DNA of 64,000 bases from CAYQLY01 sp964418605 (GTDB taxonomy: Bacteria; Bacteroidota; Bacteroidia; Cytophagales; Cyclobacteriaceae): assembly GCA_964418605.1 (NCBI GenBank), contig CAYQLY010000006.1, positions 1 to 64,000 on the forward strand, in the 5' to 3' direction. This document shows positions 35,086 through 44,042 of the stretch, in pieces (positions within the stretch are counted from its first letter, which is position 1; each line of letters begins with the position of its first letter). The position numbers and the translations under genes are program-made. The notes beneath the pieces are model-generated. The model ran no database searches and was not told the origin of the DNA. It saw only the letters and a program-made list of their open reading frames with translations.

Positions 35086-35785
35086 CCATATGTGTGGTTA
35101 ATTTTTGAATACCTATACTGTATATATTAGAGGGCTCTGTAAGCATATTGGGAATACCATGTGAAAAACGCAGCTCTGGTGAAAATTTAAATAACTTAAA
35201 GTATAAATCCATCCCAACGCCGTATTCTACTGTGAAGTTGGAGTTTTTTGTAAAGAGTCGATCGGTGTTAGTGGAAGGTTTTTTATTAGATATTTGAATG
35301 GAGGGTTTACATCCAGCTACAACGTATACTCTTGTGTTTTTTCGTCGAATGGATTTGTATTTTACTAAAATACTCAAATCTAAAAAAGTAGATTCTAAAA
35401 CTTGATTAACTTGTTTGTTTTTAAATTGATAACGGAGAAGATCTTCATAAAATGAAACACTTGGAATAAACCGGATGTCAAACTGATCAGCGACTTTATA
35501 ATTTGCTATAAATCCTAACCCAAAACCTGGTTTTAAAACAGCTCGAATGGATTGTAGAGTATCAAGTTGATAAACGAAATCATCAGAATAAACCAGTCGA
35601 TAGTTTGATACATGTGCTGCTAGAAAAAAACCATAATGAAGTTTTTTGGAGTCGTATTTGGGTAGATTTCTGGTAAACAACCGTTGGCCGGACGTTGAGA
35701 AAATAATAGAAAAGAATAGACTGATTCCAATCAGGCTTTTTTTCCTATGTAAATAGAGCTTATTCCAAATAATAAAGGTCGCCAT
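35060..35785 (-). CDS. porT: PorT-family outer-membrane protein (type IX secretion)
   Basis: A 241-aa beta-barrel protein with an uncleaved or weak N-terminal hydrophobic segment (KSLIGISLFFSIIFST). The mature part has HYGFFLAAHVSNYRL, GFGLGFIANYKVADQF and the final PELRFSHGIPNMLTEP, the signature region of PorT/SprT. PorT is required for type IX secretion and lies next to ubiE in many Bacteroidota. The only in-frame ATG lies inside ubiE, giving a 55-base overlap; the true start might be further in at a non-ATG codon. Confidence 0.82.
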   Translation of the reverse strand: MATFIIWNKLYLHRKKSLIGISLFFSIIFSTSGQRLFTRNLPKYDSKKLHYGFFLAAHVSNYRLVYSDDFVYQLDTLQSIRAVLKPGFGLGFIANYKVADQFDIRFIPSVSFYEDLLRYQFKNKQVNQVLESTFLDLSILVKYKSIRRKNTRVYVVAGCKPSIQISNKKPSTNTDRLFTKNSNFTVEYGVGMDLYFKLFKFSPELRFSHGIPNMLTEPSNIYSIGIQKLTTHMVTLYLFFE

Positions 35786-36453
35786 TGTACGTCTGTAAAA
35801 CCTGCTTGTTTAAAAATACGCATAAAATCTTTCCCCGAAGGAAATTCGTTCACCGAATCAGGTAAATAAGTATAAGCATGCTTATCTTTCGAGAAAAAAG
35901 CACCCATTCGAGGTACGATGCGATTAAAATACAATGAATAGAACCATCGTATAAAAGAGTAACGCGGTGTAGATAGTTCCAAAATCACGAATGTTCCTGA
36001 TGTTTTTAATACACGATAAACCTCTTGTAGTCCTTTTTCTAAATTTTCAAAGTTACGCACACCAAATGCAACGATGGCCGCATCAAAGGTATTGTTTGAA
36101 AAATCAATATTTTCAGAGTCACCCCATTGCAGTTGAATAATATGATCTAGTTTTCTTTTCTTTATTTTTTTTCTTCCCTCATCTAACATTTTATTAGATA
36201 TATCTATACCAATTATTTTTTTGGGTTTTAATGAAGCAGCTTTGAGAGCAAAGTCGGCTGTGCCTGTAGCTATATCTAAAATAGATTCAGGTTTTTCTTT
36301 TTTTAGCAGTCGAATGGCTTTTTTTCTCCAAAAAAAATCAACCCCTAAGGAAGAGAGGTGGTTGATCAAATCATAGGTTGGAGAAATTCGATCAAACATA
36401 TGCTCAACCTGTTGTTTTTTACTACCGGATTGTCCAGGATAAGGTATAGCCAT
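35731..36453 (-). CDS. menG: Demethylmenaquinone methyltransferase (UbiE/MenG)
   Basis: C-methylates demethylmenaquinone to menaquinone. It is 240 aa. Motifs: MFDRISPTYDLINHLSSLGVD near 19, SAM motif ILDIATGTADFALKA near 58, and ELSTPRYSFIRWFYSLYF near 160. It carries the whole family core. The 3' end overlaps porT by 55 bases, a gene pair common in the phylum. The start is 4 bases after the S41 protease stop. Confidence 0.94.
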   Translation of the reverse strand: MAIPYPGQSGSKKQQVEHMFDRISPTYDLINHLSSLGVDFFWRKKAIRLLKKEKPESILDIATGTADFALKAASLKPKKIIGIDISNKMLDEGRKKIKKRKLDHIIQLQWGDSENIDFSNNTFDAAIVAFGVRNFENLEKGLQEVYRVLKTSGTFVILELSTPRYSFIRWFYSLYFNRIVPRMGAFFSKDKHAYTYLPDSVNEFPSGKDFMRIFKQAGFTDVQWRPLLFGISSIYIGKKA

Positions 36454-36457
36454 TGTT

Positions 36458-38134
36458 TTATTTTTTGATTAACAGATTGTGGTAACGAGGTAGATCTTTT
36501 AAAATAGCTGCAGCTTCTTTTATATACAAATCATATCGAAAAGAAAACTCAATCATTCCTTCTTCTGAATAATATCTAGATATGATTTCTTGCTCCAATA
36601 AGTATTTAATTTCTTCTTTATTTTTTTCCAAGTCATTTTCTTTATCGTGGAAAATCTTTTCTTTTAAACTTTTGATATCGTTTTTTATTGAAGATGAGTA
36701 AATTTCTTTTTCCGATTGTTTTTCTAATTCCTCAATTGTTTTTTCCGCAGGTGTTTTATAGTCATATGATTTTCCTTTCAACCATTTTATAAATTTTTGA
36801 TAGTCTTCCTCTGACAATTGAAAAGACCTCACACTTGATATAGATTTTTTTACTAGATGGTATTCTGTCGCATAATCAAATAGAAGGCCCTTGGTTATTA
36901 AGCTGATAGCAATTGATGATAATGGTTTTTGATCTACCTGTACATCTGGCGTAATGCCTCCTACATCATATACTGTTCGACCATTTTTTGTTTTGAATGC
37001 AACTTTTAATGAATCTGGAATTTTCATCGCTTTTCCATTTGCATCTTTATTTTTATAATCAATAGCTTGAATACATCGGCCACTGGGTATATAATATTTT
37101 TGAACGGTTATTTTTAGTTTAGCATTATATGATAATGGATGTGTAGATTGTACTAAACCTTTTCCAAATGTTTTTTCACCAACTAAAACACCCCGATCAT
37201 AGTCTTGAATTGCTCCACTGACAATCTCTGAAGAAGAAGCACTTTGTCCATCTACCAGTACAACCAATGGAATACTATTATCTATGGGTTGGTCTAGTGC
37301 GGTGTATGTTTTGTTTAGATCTGTTACTTTTCCTTTTGTTGTTACAATTTGGGAGCCTTTTGGTAAAAACAAATTAGATGTATTGATAGCTTCTGTTAAA
37401 AGCCCCCCTGGATTATCTCTTAAGTCTAGAATTATTTTTTGAGCACCTTGTTTTTTAAGTTCAGCAATACTGTTTTTTAATTCTTTTGATGCACTAGAGC
37501 GAAAATCGATAAGTTTAATGTAACCAATATCTTTATCAACTAAACCAGCATAAGGCACATCGTTGAGTTTGATTTTTTCTCGCGTGACAGTTACTTCTTT
37601 TATTTCCTGAGATCCTCCTTTTCGAATGAGGATTTTGATAGATGTGTTGATTTGTCCTTTTAATAAACTGCTTACATCACTTATATTTTTTTCTTTAATA
37701 TCTACTCCATTAATTTTTAAAAGCTCATCGCCTATTTCTATGCCGGAACGTTGAGCAGGAAAGCCTTTATAAGGCATTGTGACAATAATTTTTCCATCTC
37801 TTTTTCCAATCAGTGCACCAACACCGCCATATTCACCGGTTATCATAGTTTGATAGTCTTCCATTTCTTCTTCCGGGATAAATGTAGTATAAGGATCGAG
37901 GTCTTCTAACATAGCATCAATACCTTTTTTTATAAGCTTTGATGGATCAACATCATCAACATAATAAATGTTAACTTCTCGGAATAAAGTGGCAAAAACA
38001 TCTAAGTTCTTAGCAATTTGAAATAGTTTCTCGTTTTGAGAAAAATTAAAAGCGAAAAGACTTATACTCACTAAGACAAAAAGAATAATAACCCCTTTTC
38101 TTTTTTTGGTTTTATTTTTATCACGTTTCCACAT
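36458..38134 (-). CDS. Carboxy-terminal processing protease, S41 family
   Basis: Periplasmic serine protease, 558 aa, anchored by one N-terminal helix (about 14-30). A PDZ domain covers about 95-185 (GIEIGDELLKINGVDI). The catalytic core has RDNPGGLL near 239, the nucleophile in DGQSASSSEIVSGA near Ser300, Lys325 in FGKG and Gln329. An acidic/lysine-rich C-terminal helix region follows. It trims C-termini of exported proteins. It is the gene upstream of menG and porT in one minus-strand run. Confidence 0.93.
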   Translation of the reverse strand: MWKRDKNKTKKRKGVIILFVLVSISLFAFNFSQNEKLFQIAKNLDVFATLFREVNIYYVDDVDPSKLIKKGIDAMLEDLDPYTTFIPEEEMEDYQTMITGEYGGVGALIGKRDGKIIVTMPYKGFPAQRSGIEIGDELLKINGVDIKEKNISDVSSLLKGQINTSIKILIRKGGSQEIKEVTVTREKIKLNDVPYAGLVDKDIGYIKLIDFRSSASKELKNSIAELKKQGAQKIILDLRDNPGGLLTEAINTSNLFLPKGSQIVTTKGKVTDLNKTYTALDQPIDNSIPLVVLVDGQSASSSEIVSGAIQDYDRGVLVGEKTFGKGLVQSTHPLSYNAKLKITVQKYYIPSGRCIQAIDYKNKDANGKAMKIPDSLKVAFKTKNGRTVYDVGGITPDVQVDQKPLSSIAISLITKGLLFDYATEYHLVKKSISSVRSFQLSEEDYQKFIKWLKGKSYDYKTPAEKTIEELEKQSEKEIYSSSIKNDIKSLKEKIFHDKENDLEKNKEEIKYLLEQEIISRYYSEEGMIEFSFRYDLYIKEAAAILKDLPRYHNLLIKK

Positions 38135-38138
38135 ATAA

Positions 38139-39137
38139 CTATTTGGTAAATATAATTTCCGTATGATCCCCGCTATTCAGGCTTTGTTGTAGTCCTTTTA
38201 GGATACTGTCGCTCCCTACAATGGAATTTTCAAGCACAATATGCTCTAATTCACTATAAGATCCAATTATACTATCTTTTACGATAGAATAGGAAAGAAG
38301 GGTATGGTCTCCTATAGCCACATTAGGCCCTATAATGGAGTTGCTAATTTTACAATGAGGCCCTATGCTTACGGGTGGTATAATGATTGTGTTTGGAAAA
38401 TCATGTTTTTTGACATGATTATAACCCAGTTGATTAAGAAGAATAGCATTAGCTTCTAAAAGTGTTTCTTTTTTTCCACAGTCATACCAATTATTTACAA
38501 CCATGGTTTTCATTTTTTCTCCTTGCTCTATTAATACCATTAGGGCATCTGTTAAATGGTATTCATGTTGTGTTTTTTTCCGGTGTTTGATAATATGTGT
38601 AATACTGTCGATTAGGTTTTTGGGGTTTTTGATTTTATATAATCCAACAATAGCAAAATTAGATTTTGGAATGGTTGGTTTTTCAACTAACTTTTTTACA
38701 AAACCATTATCATCTATTTCGGCTACACCGAATAACTCAGGATGATCTACTTTTTTTACAGCCAGTGTGCTGTAGGAAGCTGTCAATAGCTCTTTTATAT
38801 TCATATTGACAATAGTATCTCCTAGTGCAATCAAGACTTCTTTTTCTTGAATGATTTTATCTTTAGCAATATAAATAGCATGCGCTAACCCTTCTCTAGG
38901 TTCTTGTATAACAAACTCTGCTTCAATTTGTGGATAAGAAGATCGTATATAGGATTCTATTTTTTCTCCTAAGTAACCAATAATAAAAACAAAATTAGTG
39001 ATCCCTTCTTCCAGCATAGCATCAATAATATGAGCTAGAATAGGCTTTCCAGCTATAGGAACAAGCGCTTTAGGCTGTGTATGAGTATGTGGCCGGAGTT
39101 TCATCCCTGCTCCGGCTACCGGAATAATAACTTTCAT
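38139..39137 (-). CDS. Sugar-phosphate nucleotidyltransferase with left-handed beta-helix
   Basis: Makes an NDP-sugar from a sugar-1-phosphate; 332 aa. The N-terminus has PVAGAGMKLRPHTHTQPKALVPIAGKP, the nucleotide-binding motif of the glucose-1-phosphate thymidylyltransferase/mannose-1-phosphate guanylyltransferase family. The C-terminal 80 residues carry hexapeptide-like repeats (ISNSIIGPNVAIGDHTLL). It lies 4 bases before the S41 protease gene. The nucleotide used cannot be decided. Confidence 0.86.
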   Translation of the reverse strand: MKVIIPVAGAGMKLRPHTHTQPKALVPIAGKPILAHIIDAMLEEGITNFVFIIGYLGEKIESYIRSSYPQIEAEFVIQEPREGLAHAIYIAKDKIIQEKEVLIALGDTIVNMNIKELLTASYSTLAVKKVDHPELFGVAEIDDNGFVKKLVEKPTIPKSNFAIVGLYKIKNPKNLIDSITHIIKHRKKTQHEYHLTDALMVLIEQGEKMKTMVVNNWYDCGKKETLLEANAILLNQLGYNHVKKHDFPNTIIIPPVSIGPHCKISNSIIGPNVAIGDHTLLSYSIVKDSIIGSYSELEHIVLENSIVGSDSILKGLQQSLNSGDHTEIIFTK

Positions 39138-39162
39138 TAAGTAGGATTTTGTTTGTGCTTAT

Positions 39163-41310
39163 TTATTGTTTTTCTTGGACAGGGGTTAGCCCTAGGTTAT
39201 AAAAAATAAATGTAAACATATCTGTAAATTCATCAATTTGCTTCGAAACCGGTTTTCCTGCTCCATGTCCTCCGCTTGTTTCAATTCGAATAAGCACAGG
39301 ATTTTTTCCTTTTTGTTTTTCTTGTAATGTTGCAGCAAACTTAAATGAGTGTGCTGGTACCACACGGTCATCATGATCGCCCGTAAGAATAAGAGTAGCT
39401 GGATAGTTTGTTTCTTTCAATGTATGTAATGGTGAGTATTTTAGTAAACATTCAAATTGCTCTTTATCATCACTTGTTCCATAATCTCCGGACCAGGTGT
39501 ATCCAATAGTGAATTTATGGTAGCGAAGCATATCTAGAACACCAACATTTGGAATAACTACTTTTGCTAAATCCGGCCGTTGGGTCATCACAGCAGCGAC
39601 TAATAATCCCCCATTAGATCCGCCATTAATCACTAATTTTTCAGAAGAAGTATAGTTGTTTTGTATGAGATATTCTGCAGCACTAATAAAATCATCAAAC
39701 ACATTTTGTTTTTTACATTTTGTGCCGGCCTCATGCCACGTTTCTCCATACTCACCACCACCTCGTATATTCGCCACAGCATAAATTCCTCCATTTTCCA
39801 TCCATACCATTTGGCTAGAGCGAAATTTAGGTGTTACGCTTACATTAAACCCACCATAACCATATAAAAATACAGGCGTTGTCTTATTCATTTTTAATCC
39901 TTTTCGGTAAGTTAGGAACAGAGGAATTTTAGTGCCGTCTTTACTTGTATAGAAGACTTGTTTGGTTTCATAATCTTGAGAGTTAAATAAACTAGCAGGT
40001 TTATAAAATACCTGTATGGAATCGGTTTTCGCACTATATTCATAAATGGTAATCGGGCTTGAAAATGTTTCAAATGTAAAATACGCTTTATCATTTTCCG
40101 AGTCACTGGATAGATATTCTACGGTTCCTAAATCAGGCAGTGCAAGTTCTTTTTCTATTTTTCCATTTTCCGGATTTAGCACAACTAATTGGCTTGATGC
40201 ATCTTGTAAATAGGTTGCCAGTATTTTGTTTTTAGATACAGAGGCTTTGTATAACAAGTTTTTATTTTCAGGAACAAGTGTTTTCCAATTTTTTTCTTCC
40301 GGATGAGTAGGATCGATGGCCACAATGCGGAAGCGAGGCGCCTTTTTACTTGTTAAGGCAATGAGTTGACCTTTCAAAAATCCAATAACTGACACATTGT
40401 CCTTAAATGATTGATCACAATAAACAAATGGACTATTGTTTTTTAAATCTTTAATAAGCAGTTCATCACCCGATGTTGTCTCGGATACGTAGATGACCAA
40501 AAAGCGTTCGTTGCCTATTACCATAGGTGTAAACATTCTTTTTGATCCTTTTTCTTCATAAATTAACTTGTCTTTGTCTTGACTTTCACCAAGTTTATGA
40601 TAGTATACTCGTTGTGTTTGATTGCTTCCTGATAATTCTTCTCCTTTTTTAGGTGTCTCGAAGCGACCATAGTAAAACCCATTGCCTTTCCATCCAATAC
40701 CTCCTCCTGCTTCACCGGTGAACTTTATCCATTTAATCTCATCTGGTAATGTAGTTCCTGTTTTGAGGTCGATGACACGTACTGTTTCCCAGTCAGATCC
40801 TCCTTTCGAGAAAGAATAAGCAAGATGCGTGCCTGCATCATTGATAGTAAAAAATTTAATCGCGATAATGCCCTCTTTTTCATCCAGTTGATTGGGGTCT
40901 ACAAGTACACGCGCACTATCTTTGTTTTCGCCTTCTTGTACATAGAGTACAGCTTGATTCTGTTGACTATTCTTTTTAAGATAGAATAAACGATGGCCGT
41001 AACGTTCTGGCACATTCATTTTGGTATAATGGTAGAGCTCCGTTAAGCGCTTGCGGATGGTTTCACGGAAAGGAATCTGTGCAAGGTAATTGAATGTTAC
41101 TTCGTTTTCTTGTTTCACCCATTCAGCGGTTTGAGAAGAAGTGTCATTTTCTAACCATCGGTAAGGATCAGCAATCGCTTTTCCAAAATAATGATCTATG
41201 GTGTCTGCTTTAGTGGTAGATGGATACGTAACAGGTATATAGTTAGATTGTTTTTTTGAACAACTTAATACAATACATAAACAACTGAAAATAAGGAATG
41301 AAGATCTCAT
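39163..41310 (-). CDS. Prolyl oligopeptidase, S9A family, lipoprotein
   Basis: Cleaves small peptides after proline. It is 715 aa, normal for the family. It begins with a lipoprotein signal (SSFLIFSCLCIVLSCSKK, Cys near 17), so it is probably periplasmic or outer-membrane bound. A seven-bladed propeller is followed by the hydrolase domain with GGSNGGLL (nucleophile Ser near 563), GDHDDRV (Asp near 647) and GGHGAGK (His near 682). PYRWLENDTS near 50 is the typical N-terminal motif. Confidence 0.94.
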   Translation of the reverse strand: MRSSFLIFSCLCIVLSCSKKQSNYIPVTYPSTTKADTIDHYFGKAIADPYRWLENDTSSQTAEWVKQENEVTFNYLAQIPFRETIRKRLTELYHYTKMNVPERYGHRLFYLKKNSQQNQAVLYVQEGENKDSARVLVDPNQLDEKEGIIAIKFFTINDAGTHLAYSFSKGGSDWETVRVIDLKTGTTLPDEIKWIKFTGEAGGGIGWKGNGFYYGRFETPKKGEELSGSNQTQRVYYHKLGESQDKDKLIYEEKGSKRMFTPMVIGNERFLVIYVSETTSGDELLIKDLKNNSPFVYCDQSFKDNVSVIGFLKGQLIALTSKKAPRFRIVAIDPTHPEEKNWKTLVPENKNLLYKASVSKNKILATYLQDASSQLVVLNPENGKIEKELALPDLGTVEYLSSDSENDKAYFTFETFSSPITIYEYSAKTDSIQVFYKPASLFNSQDYETKQVFYTSKDGTKIPLFLTYRKGLKMNKTTPVFLYGYGGFNVSVTPKFRSSQMVWMENGGIYAVANIRGGGEYGETWHEAGTKCKKQNVFDDFISAAEYLIQNNYTSSEKLVINGGSNGGLLVAAVMTQRPDLAKVVIPNVGVLDMLRYHKFTIGYTWSGDYGTSDDKEQFECLLKYSPLHTLKETNYPATLILTGDHDDRVVPAHSFKFAATLQEKQKGKNPVLIRIETSGGHGAGKPVSKQIDEFTDMFTFIFYNLGLTPVQEKQ

Positions 41311-41330
41311 ATAAAATGTGTGGTTTAAAG

Positions 41331-41414
41331 TACCCGAGGCCGGGATCGAACCGGCACGATATTGCTATCATTGGTTTTTGAGACCAACGCGTCTACCAAT
41401 TCCGCCACCCGGGC
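41331..41414 (-). tRNA. tRNA-Leu (anticodon CAA)
   Basis: An 84-base cloverleaf read from the minus strand: 5' GCCCGGGTGGCGGAATTGG, D-arm with TGGTAGACGC, anticodon stem TTGGT/ACCAA around CTCAAAA (anticodon CAA, reading UUG), a long class II variable arm, and T-arm GGTTCGATCCC. The acceptor stem has two G-T pairs. The terminal CCA is not encoded. Confidence 0.97.
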
Positions 41415-41435
41415 AATTGTCATGGTTTAAGAGGG

Positions 41436-41443
41436 CAAAGGTA
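41436..41443 (-). promoter_or_regulatory. -7 promoter element of tRNA-Leu
   Basis: The minus strand reads TACCTTTG, an exact TAnnTTTG match, 22 bases upstream of the mature tRNA 5' end. Confidence 0.55.
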
Positions 41444-41473
41444 CCGAATAATTGGGTATTTTTCAATTTTATG

Positions 41474-41947
41474 CTATTTCATTTCTGATTTTTCATTTGT
41501 TTTTAATAGCAGATTAAGCTTTTTATTGAAATCATTTGTTTTATCACCAAGTGATTTGAAAAATGAAATATCAAATTTTTCAACAGTTATAATCGCTTGT
41601 TTTACTGTTTTTTTTCCTTGCTCTGTTAGTTCCACCGTTTTTGCTCGTGTATCTGTACCATGTTCTTGTCTTTTTATTAATCCTTTTTTTTGAAGTGTTC
41701 GTAATACTGTTGAAGTAGTCATCGGATCGATTTTGGTATGCGATGATAATACAATTTGTGTCACTTGTTGATCATGTATAACAAACCAATAGGTGCTTGC
41801 TAGTAGCACAAATTGTGAATGTGTAAGCCCATATTTTTGAAGTGCTTTTTTGATTTCTCGTTGCCAAAGATTGGTAATTTGCCATAACAAAAAACCTGTA
41901 CTATCTTCCGCTTTTTCGAAACCAAATGGATTATCTGTTGTTTTCAT
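41474..41947 (-). CDS. MarR-family transcriptional regulator
   Basis: A 157-aa winged-helix repressor. The recognition part is QIVLSSHTKIDPMTTSTVLRTLQKKGLIKRQEHGTDTRAKTVELT-like, here spread over residues 75-120, with the usual DxRAK wing motif. It is third in a three-gene operon with an EVE-domain and an SRPBCC gene (17- and 4-base overlaps). A 24-base palindrome at the operon promoter (42809-42832) is the likely autoregulatory operator. Confidence 0.9.
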   Translation of the reverse strand: MKTTDNPFGFEKAEDSTGFLLWQITNLWQREIKKALQKYGLTHSQFVLLASTYWFVIHDQQVTQIVLSSHTKIDPMTTSTVLRTLQKKGLIKRQEHGTDTRAKTVELTEQGKKTVKQAIITVEKFDISFFKSLGDKTNDFNKKLNLLLKTNEKSEMK

Positions 41948-42365
41948 GTATAGTCATTTTAGAGGCGATAAACTTAAAATCTTTTTCCATTATTTCAAGC
42001 AATCCAAAACGAAATGGGTAGCCCCATGATTTTTTATTCTGAATAAAATCAAGTTGCGAAATTAATGGAATTATAGAAACTTCTTCGCAAGGGTAATAGT
42101 ATATATTTCGTCTGAATGGAATAAAATCTGTACTCATGGGGAATGAGTACAGATTATCATCAATTACTTCGCCAAGGGCTGTAAAAGCTTGGCATTTGGT
42201 TTCTCCATTCATGGTCATTTTTGGTGAATAAACAATAATCTGGTCTTTTGCCTTCATCCGTTTTAATGGTGCTTTTTTCCCATGACAAACTTGTATAAAT
42301 CCACCTTGAACCCCTTTTGATATATGATCTTTTGAAATAACAGCTATCCAGTATTTTGTTTTCAT
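41931..42365 (-). CDS. EVE-domain protein
   Basis: A 144-aa protein. KYWIAVISKDHISKGVQGGFIQVCHGKKAPLKRMKAKD and the later FTALGEVIDD and FIPFRRNIYYY regions match the EVE (PUA-like) fold, which binds modified bases in some relatives. It overlaps the SRPBCC gene by 4 bases and marR by 17, so it is translated from the same message. The natural ligand is unknown. Confidence 0.78.
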   Translation of the reverse strand: MKTKYWIAVISKDHISKGVQGGFIQVCHGKKAPLKRMKAKDQIIVYSPKMTMNGETKCQAFTALGEVIDDNLYSFPMSTDFIPFRRNIYYYPCEEVSIIPLISQLDFIQNKKSWGYPFRFGLLEIMEKDFKFIASKMTIHENNR

Positions 42366-42781
42366 AATGTTTGAGCGCGTTTAAATAGCTGTTCCATGTG
42401 CGAAGGCATATCCTCTGCGATTTTTTTTGCTACGAGTTTTATCCAAAGAAAACTTAATATTCCTTTTACATAAATTATGTTTGTAAATTTTAATCCCTCA
42501 GAAGTTTCTTCTATAATGTGCTCATCAGTCATGGTAGCTAATGGGAATTTGGTAACATCTATATATTTCTTGTTTTCTATTACTTCCGTCAGATGAACTT
42601 TTACTTTTGGGCCCCCTTTCGGTTTTAAGATGAAATGATTTCCTTTTTCAAACTTACCTTCCAATTTAGCGTATTCAATACCTGTATCATGAATATGCCA
42701 GGTGTTTACATCTGTAAATAATTTCCAAAGTTGCTCTGCTGTTACAGCCTTGGTAACAACAGAATATGATTTCTTCCACAT
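42362..42781 (-). CDS. SRPBCC-family protein
   Basis: A 139-aa START/Bet v1-like ligand-binding protein. AVTAEQLWKLFTDVNTWHIHDTGIEYAKLEG is the typical opening of the polyketide-cyclase/dehydrase SRPBCC group, with a C-terminal long helix. It is the first gene of the marR operon. A hydrophobic small molecule may be its ligand; this is inference from the fold. Confidence 0.78.
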   Translation of the reverse strand: MWKKSYSVVTKAVTAEQLWKLFTDVNTWHIHDTGIEYAKLEGKFEKGNHFILKPKGGPKVKVHLTEVIENKKYIDVTKFPLATMTDEHIIEETSEGLKFTNIIYVKGILSFLWIKLVAKKIAEDMPSHMEQLFKRAQTL

Positions 42782-42805
42782 AACGAGCTTGTTTTTTTAT
42801 ATGTA

Positions 42806-42837
42806 CAAATATAATAAGTATACTTATTATATACAAA
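42806..42837 (-). promoter_or_regulatory. Promoter of the marR operon with palindromic operator
   Basis: The minus strand reads TTTG (42834-42837), 20 bases, then TATATTTG (42806-42813), a complete Bacteroidota promoter. A perfect 24-base palindrome (42809-42832, half-site ATATAATAAGTA) fills the spacer and covers part of the -7 element. Binding there would block RNA polymerase. The ATG is 24 bases downstream. Confidence 0.8.
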
Positions 42838-42920
42838 TTTATTATTATATTTTTTTTAATACACCAATAACGTTAAACGCATTCTTTTTAGAATCATGAA
42901 GTAAAAAAACAATCCTGTCG

Positions 42921-43033
42921 CCTTGAGCTTCGTCGAAAGGTGGTAAAAAGATCACATTTTAGTATAAAGCACATTCAGTCGCTCGGCTTTGCCGAGTTTA
43001 CTCTTGCTCACTTGCGACACGCAAGCGAGTAAA
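42921..43033. repeat. REP-like palindromic element and hairpins
   Basis: CCTTGAGCTTCGTCGAAAGG (42921-42940) resembles the dispersed 'CCCTGAGC..GTCGAAGGG' REP units. A hairpin CTCGGC-TTT-GCCGAG follows at 42982-42996, and a larger one at 42997-43033 (TTTACTC with GAGTAAA; inner CTTGC with GCAAG). The remainder of the 385-base gap 42782-43166 has no gene. Confidence 0.6.
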
Positions 43034-43166
43034 AGGGACTATTTTTTATTTTGAAATAAAATAAGATAATTAAGAAAATTGATGATTTATTTTTTTCTAG
43101 ATGTTTCATTGCAGTCAACAGGATAAAAAAAGAAGGTAGCATGACAACAAAAGCTTAACAAACACA

Positions 43167-43520
43167 TTATGTTTTAGTATAAAGCTCTAAAACTTCTTTT
43201 AAGATGTGTTTGATTTTTTTGACAGGAATATCTAGATGGGGATTGATGAGTAGTATTTTCATTCGCGCTCGTTTTTCAAGGAGGAGATCAGGATGGTTGA
43301 TTTTTTTTCCTTCAACAATGCCAATGTAAGGTTGCTGGTATTTTTTATGAACCCATAAATAGCAAATCATTTTTCCGTTGTAACAATAAAAAGGCATTCC
43401 ATATTTCCAAGCCTCTGTTATGTTACGATTTTGTTTAAGAATGTAATCACGCAAAAATTGTAAACAGCTATTGATGGGTTCTGGATGTTGTAAAAAATAA
43501 TGGTCGATAGGACGAATCAT
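43167..43520 (-). CDS. DUF1801-type protein
   Basis: A 117-aa protein. The run ITEAWKYGMPFYCYNGKMICYLW is diagnostic for the DUF1801/YdhG-like family, whose role is unknown. It ends 'LYTKT' and has no export signal. It lies 7 bases downstream of the GyrI-like gene on the same strand. Confidence 0.75.
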   Translation of the reverse strand: MIRPIDHYFLQHPEPINSCLQFLRDYILKQNRNITEAWKYGMPFYCYNGKMICYLWVHKKYQQPYIGIVEGKKINHPDLLLEKRARMKILLINPHLDIPVKKIKHILKEVLELYTKT

Positions 43521-43527
43521 TTTTGTT

Positions 43528-43989
43528 TTAATCGACAGCTATAAATATATCAATTTCTTCATACGTATCAGGGCCTTTTACGTTTTCATCATACACTTCA
43601 AAATCGGCTGTATAGGATCGTTTGATTGGGGCATTCCATATTTCATTCCAAGCTTTAAAAAGAGATCCTTCATTGATTTTTCCCTTTGCTACAAATTTAG
43701 TATATCTACTTGTTTGAATTGTTTTTCCAATAAGACCTTTCGGTATAGTATCTAAGTTTTTTACTTTACATCCTATAATAGCTGTATAAGGAGCTGTATG
43801 ATCTTTTTCATAATCGGTATACATGCAATAAATAGTATTGTCTATTTTATTCGGAATTTGGGTTATGGTATGTTCTGACATAAACCGAGTCCATAAAGCT
43901 AAAAGATCTTGAGCAGCTTGATTGTTTTCATTGGTTGTACGGATAGGTAACCCGATGAAATAAAATGAATTGATTGTTGTTGTTTCCAT
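43528..43989 (-). CDS. GyrI-like effector-binding domain protein
   Basis: A 153-aa protein with the single effector-binding (GyrI/AraC_E_bind) fold: FYFIGLPIRTTNENNQAAQDLLALWTRF, then CMYTDYEKDHTAPYTAIIGCKV and a late ADFEVYDE. Free-standing members bind small molecules or inhibit DNA gyrase. The neighbouring WYL regulator (44043-44753) may control it. Confidence 0.8.
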   Translation of the reverse strand: METTTINSFYFIGLPIRTTNENNQAAQDLLALWTRFMSEHTITQIPNKIDNTIYCMYTDYEKDHTAPYTAIIGCKVKNLDTIPKGLIGKTIQTSRYTKFVAKGKINEGSLFKAWNEIWNAPIKRSYTADFEVYDENVKGPDTYEEIDIFIAVD

Positions 43990-44042
43990 AATATTATTTT
44001 TTTATATAGACAAATATCATGGGGGTTTATGACAACCCTATG

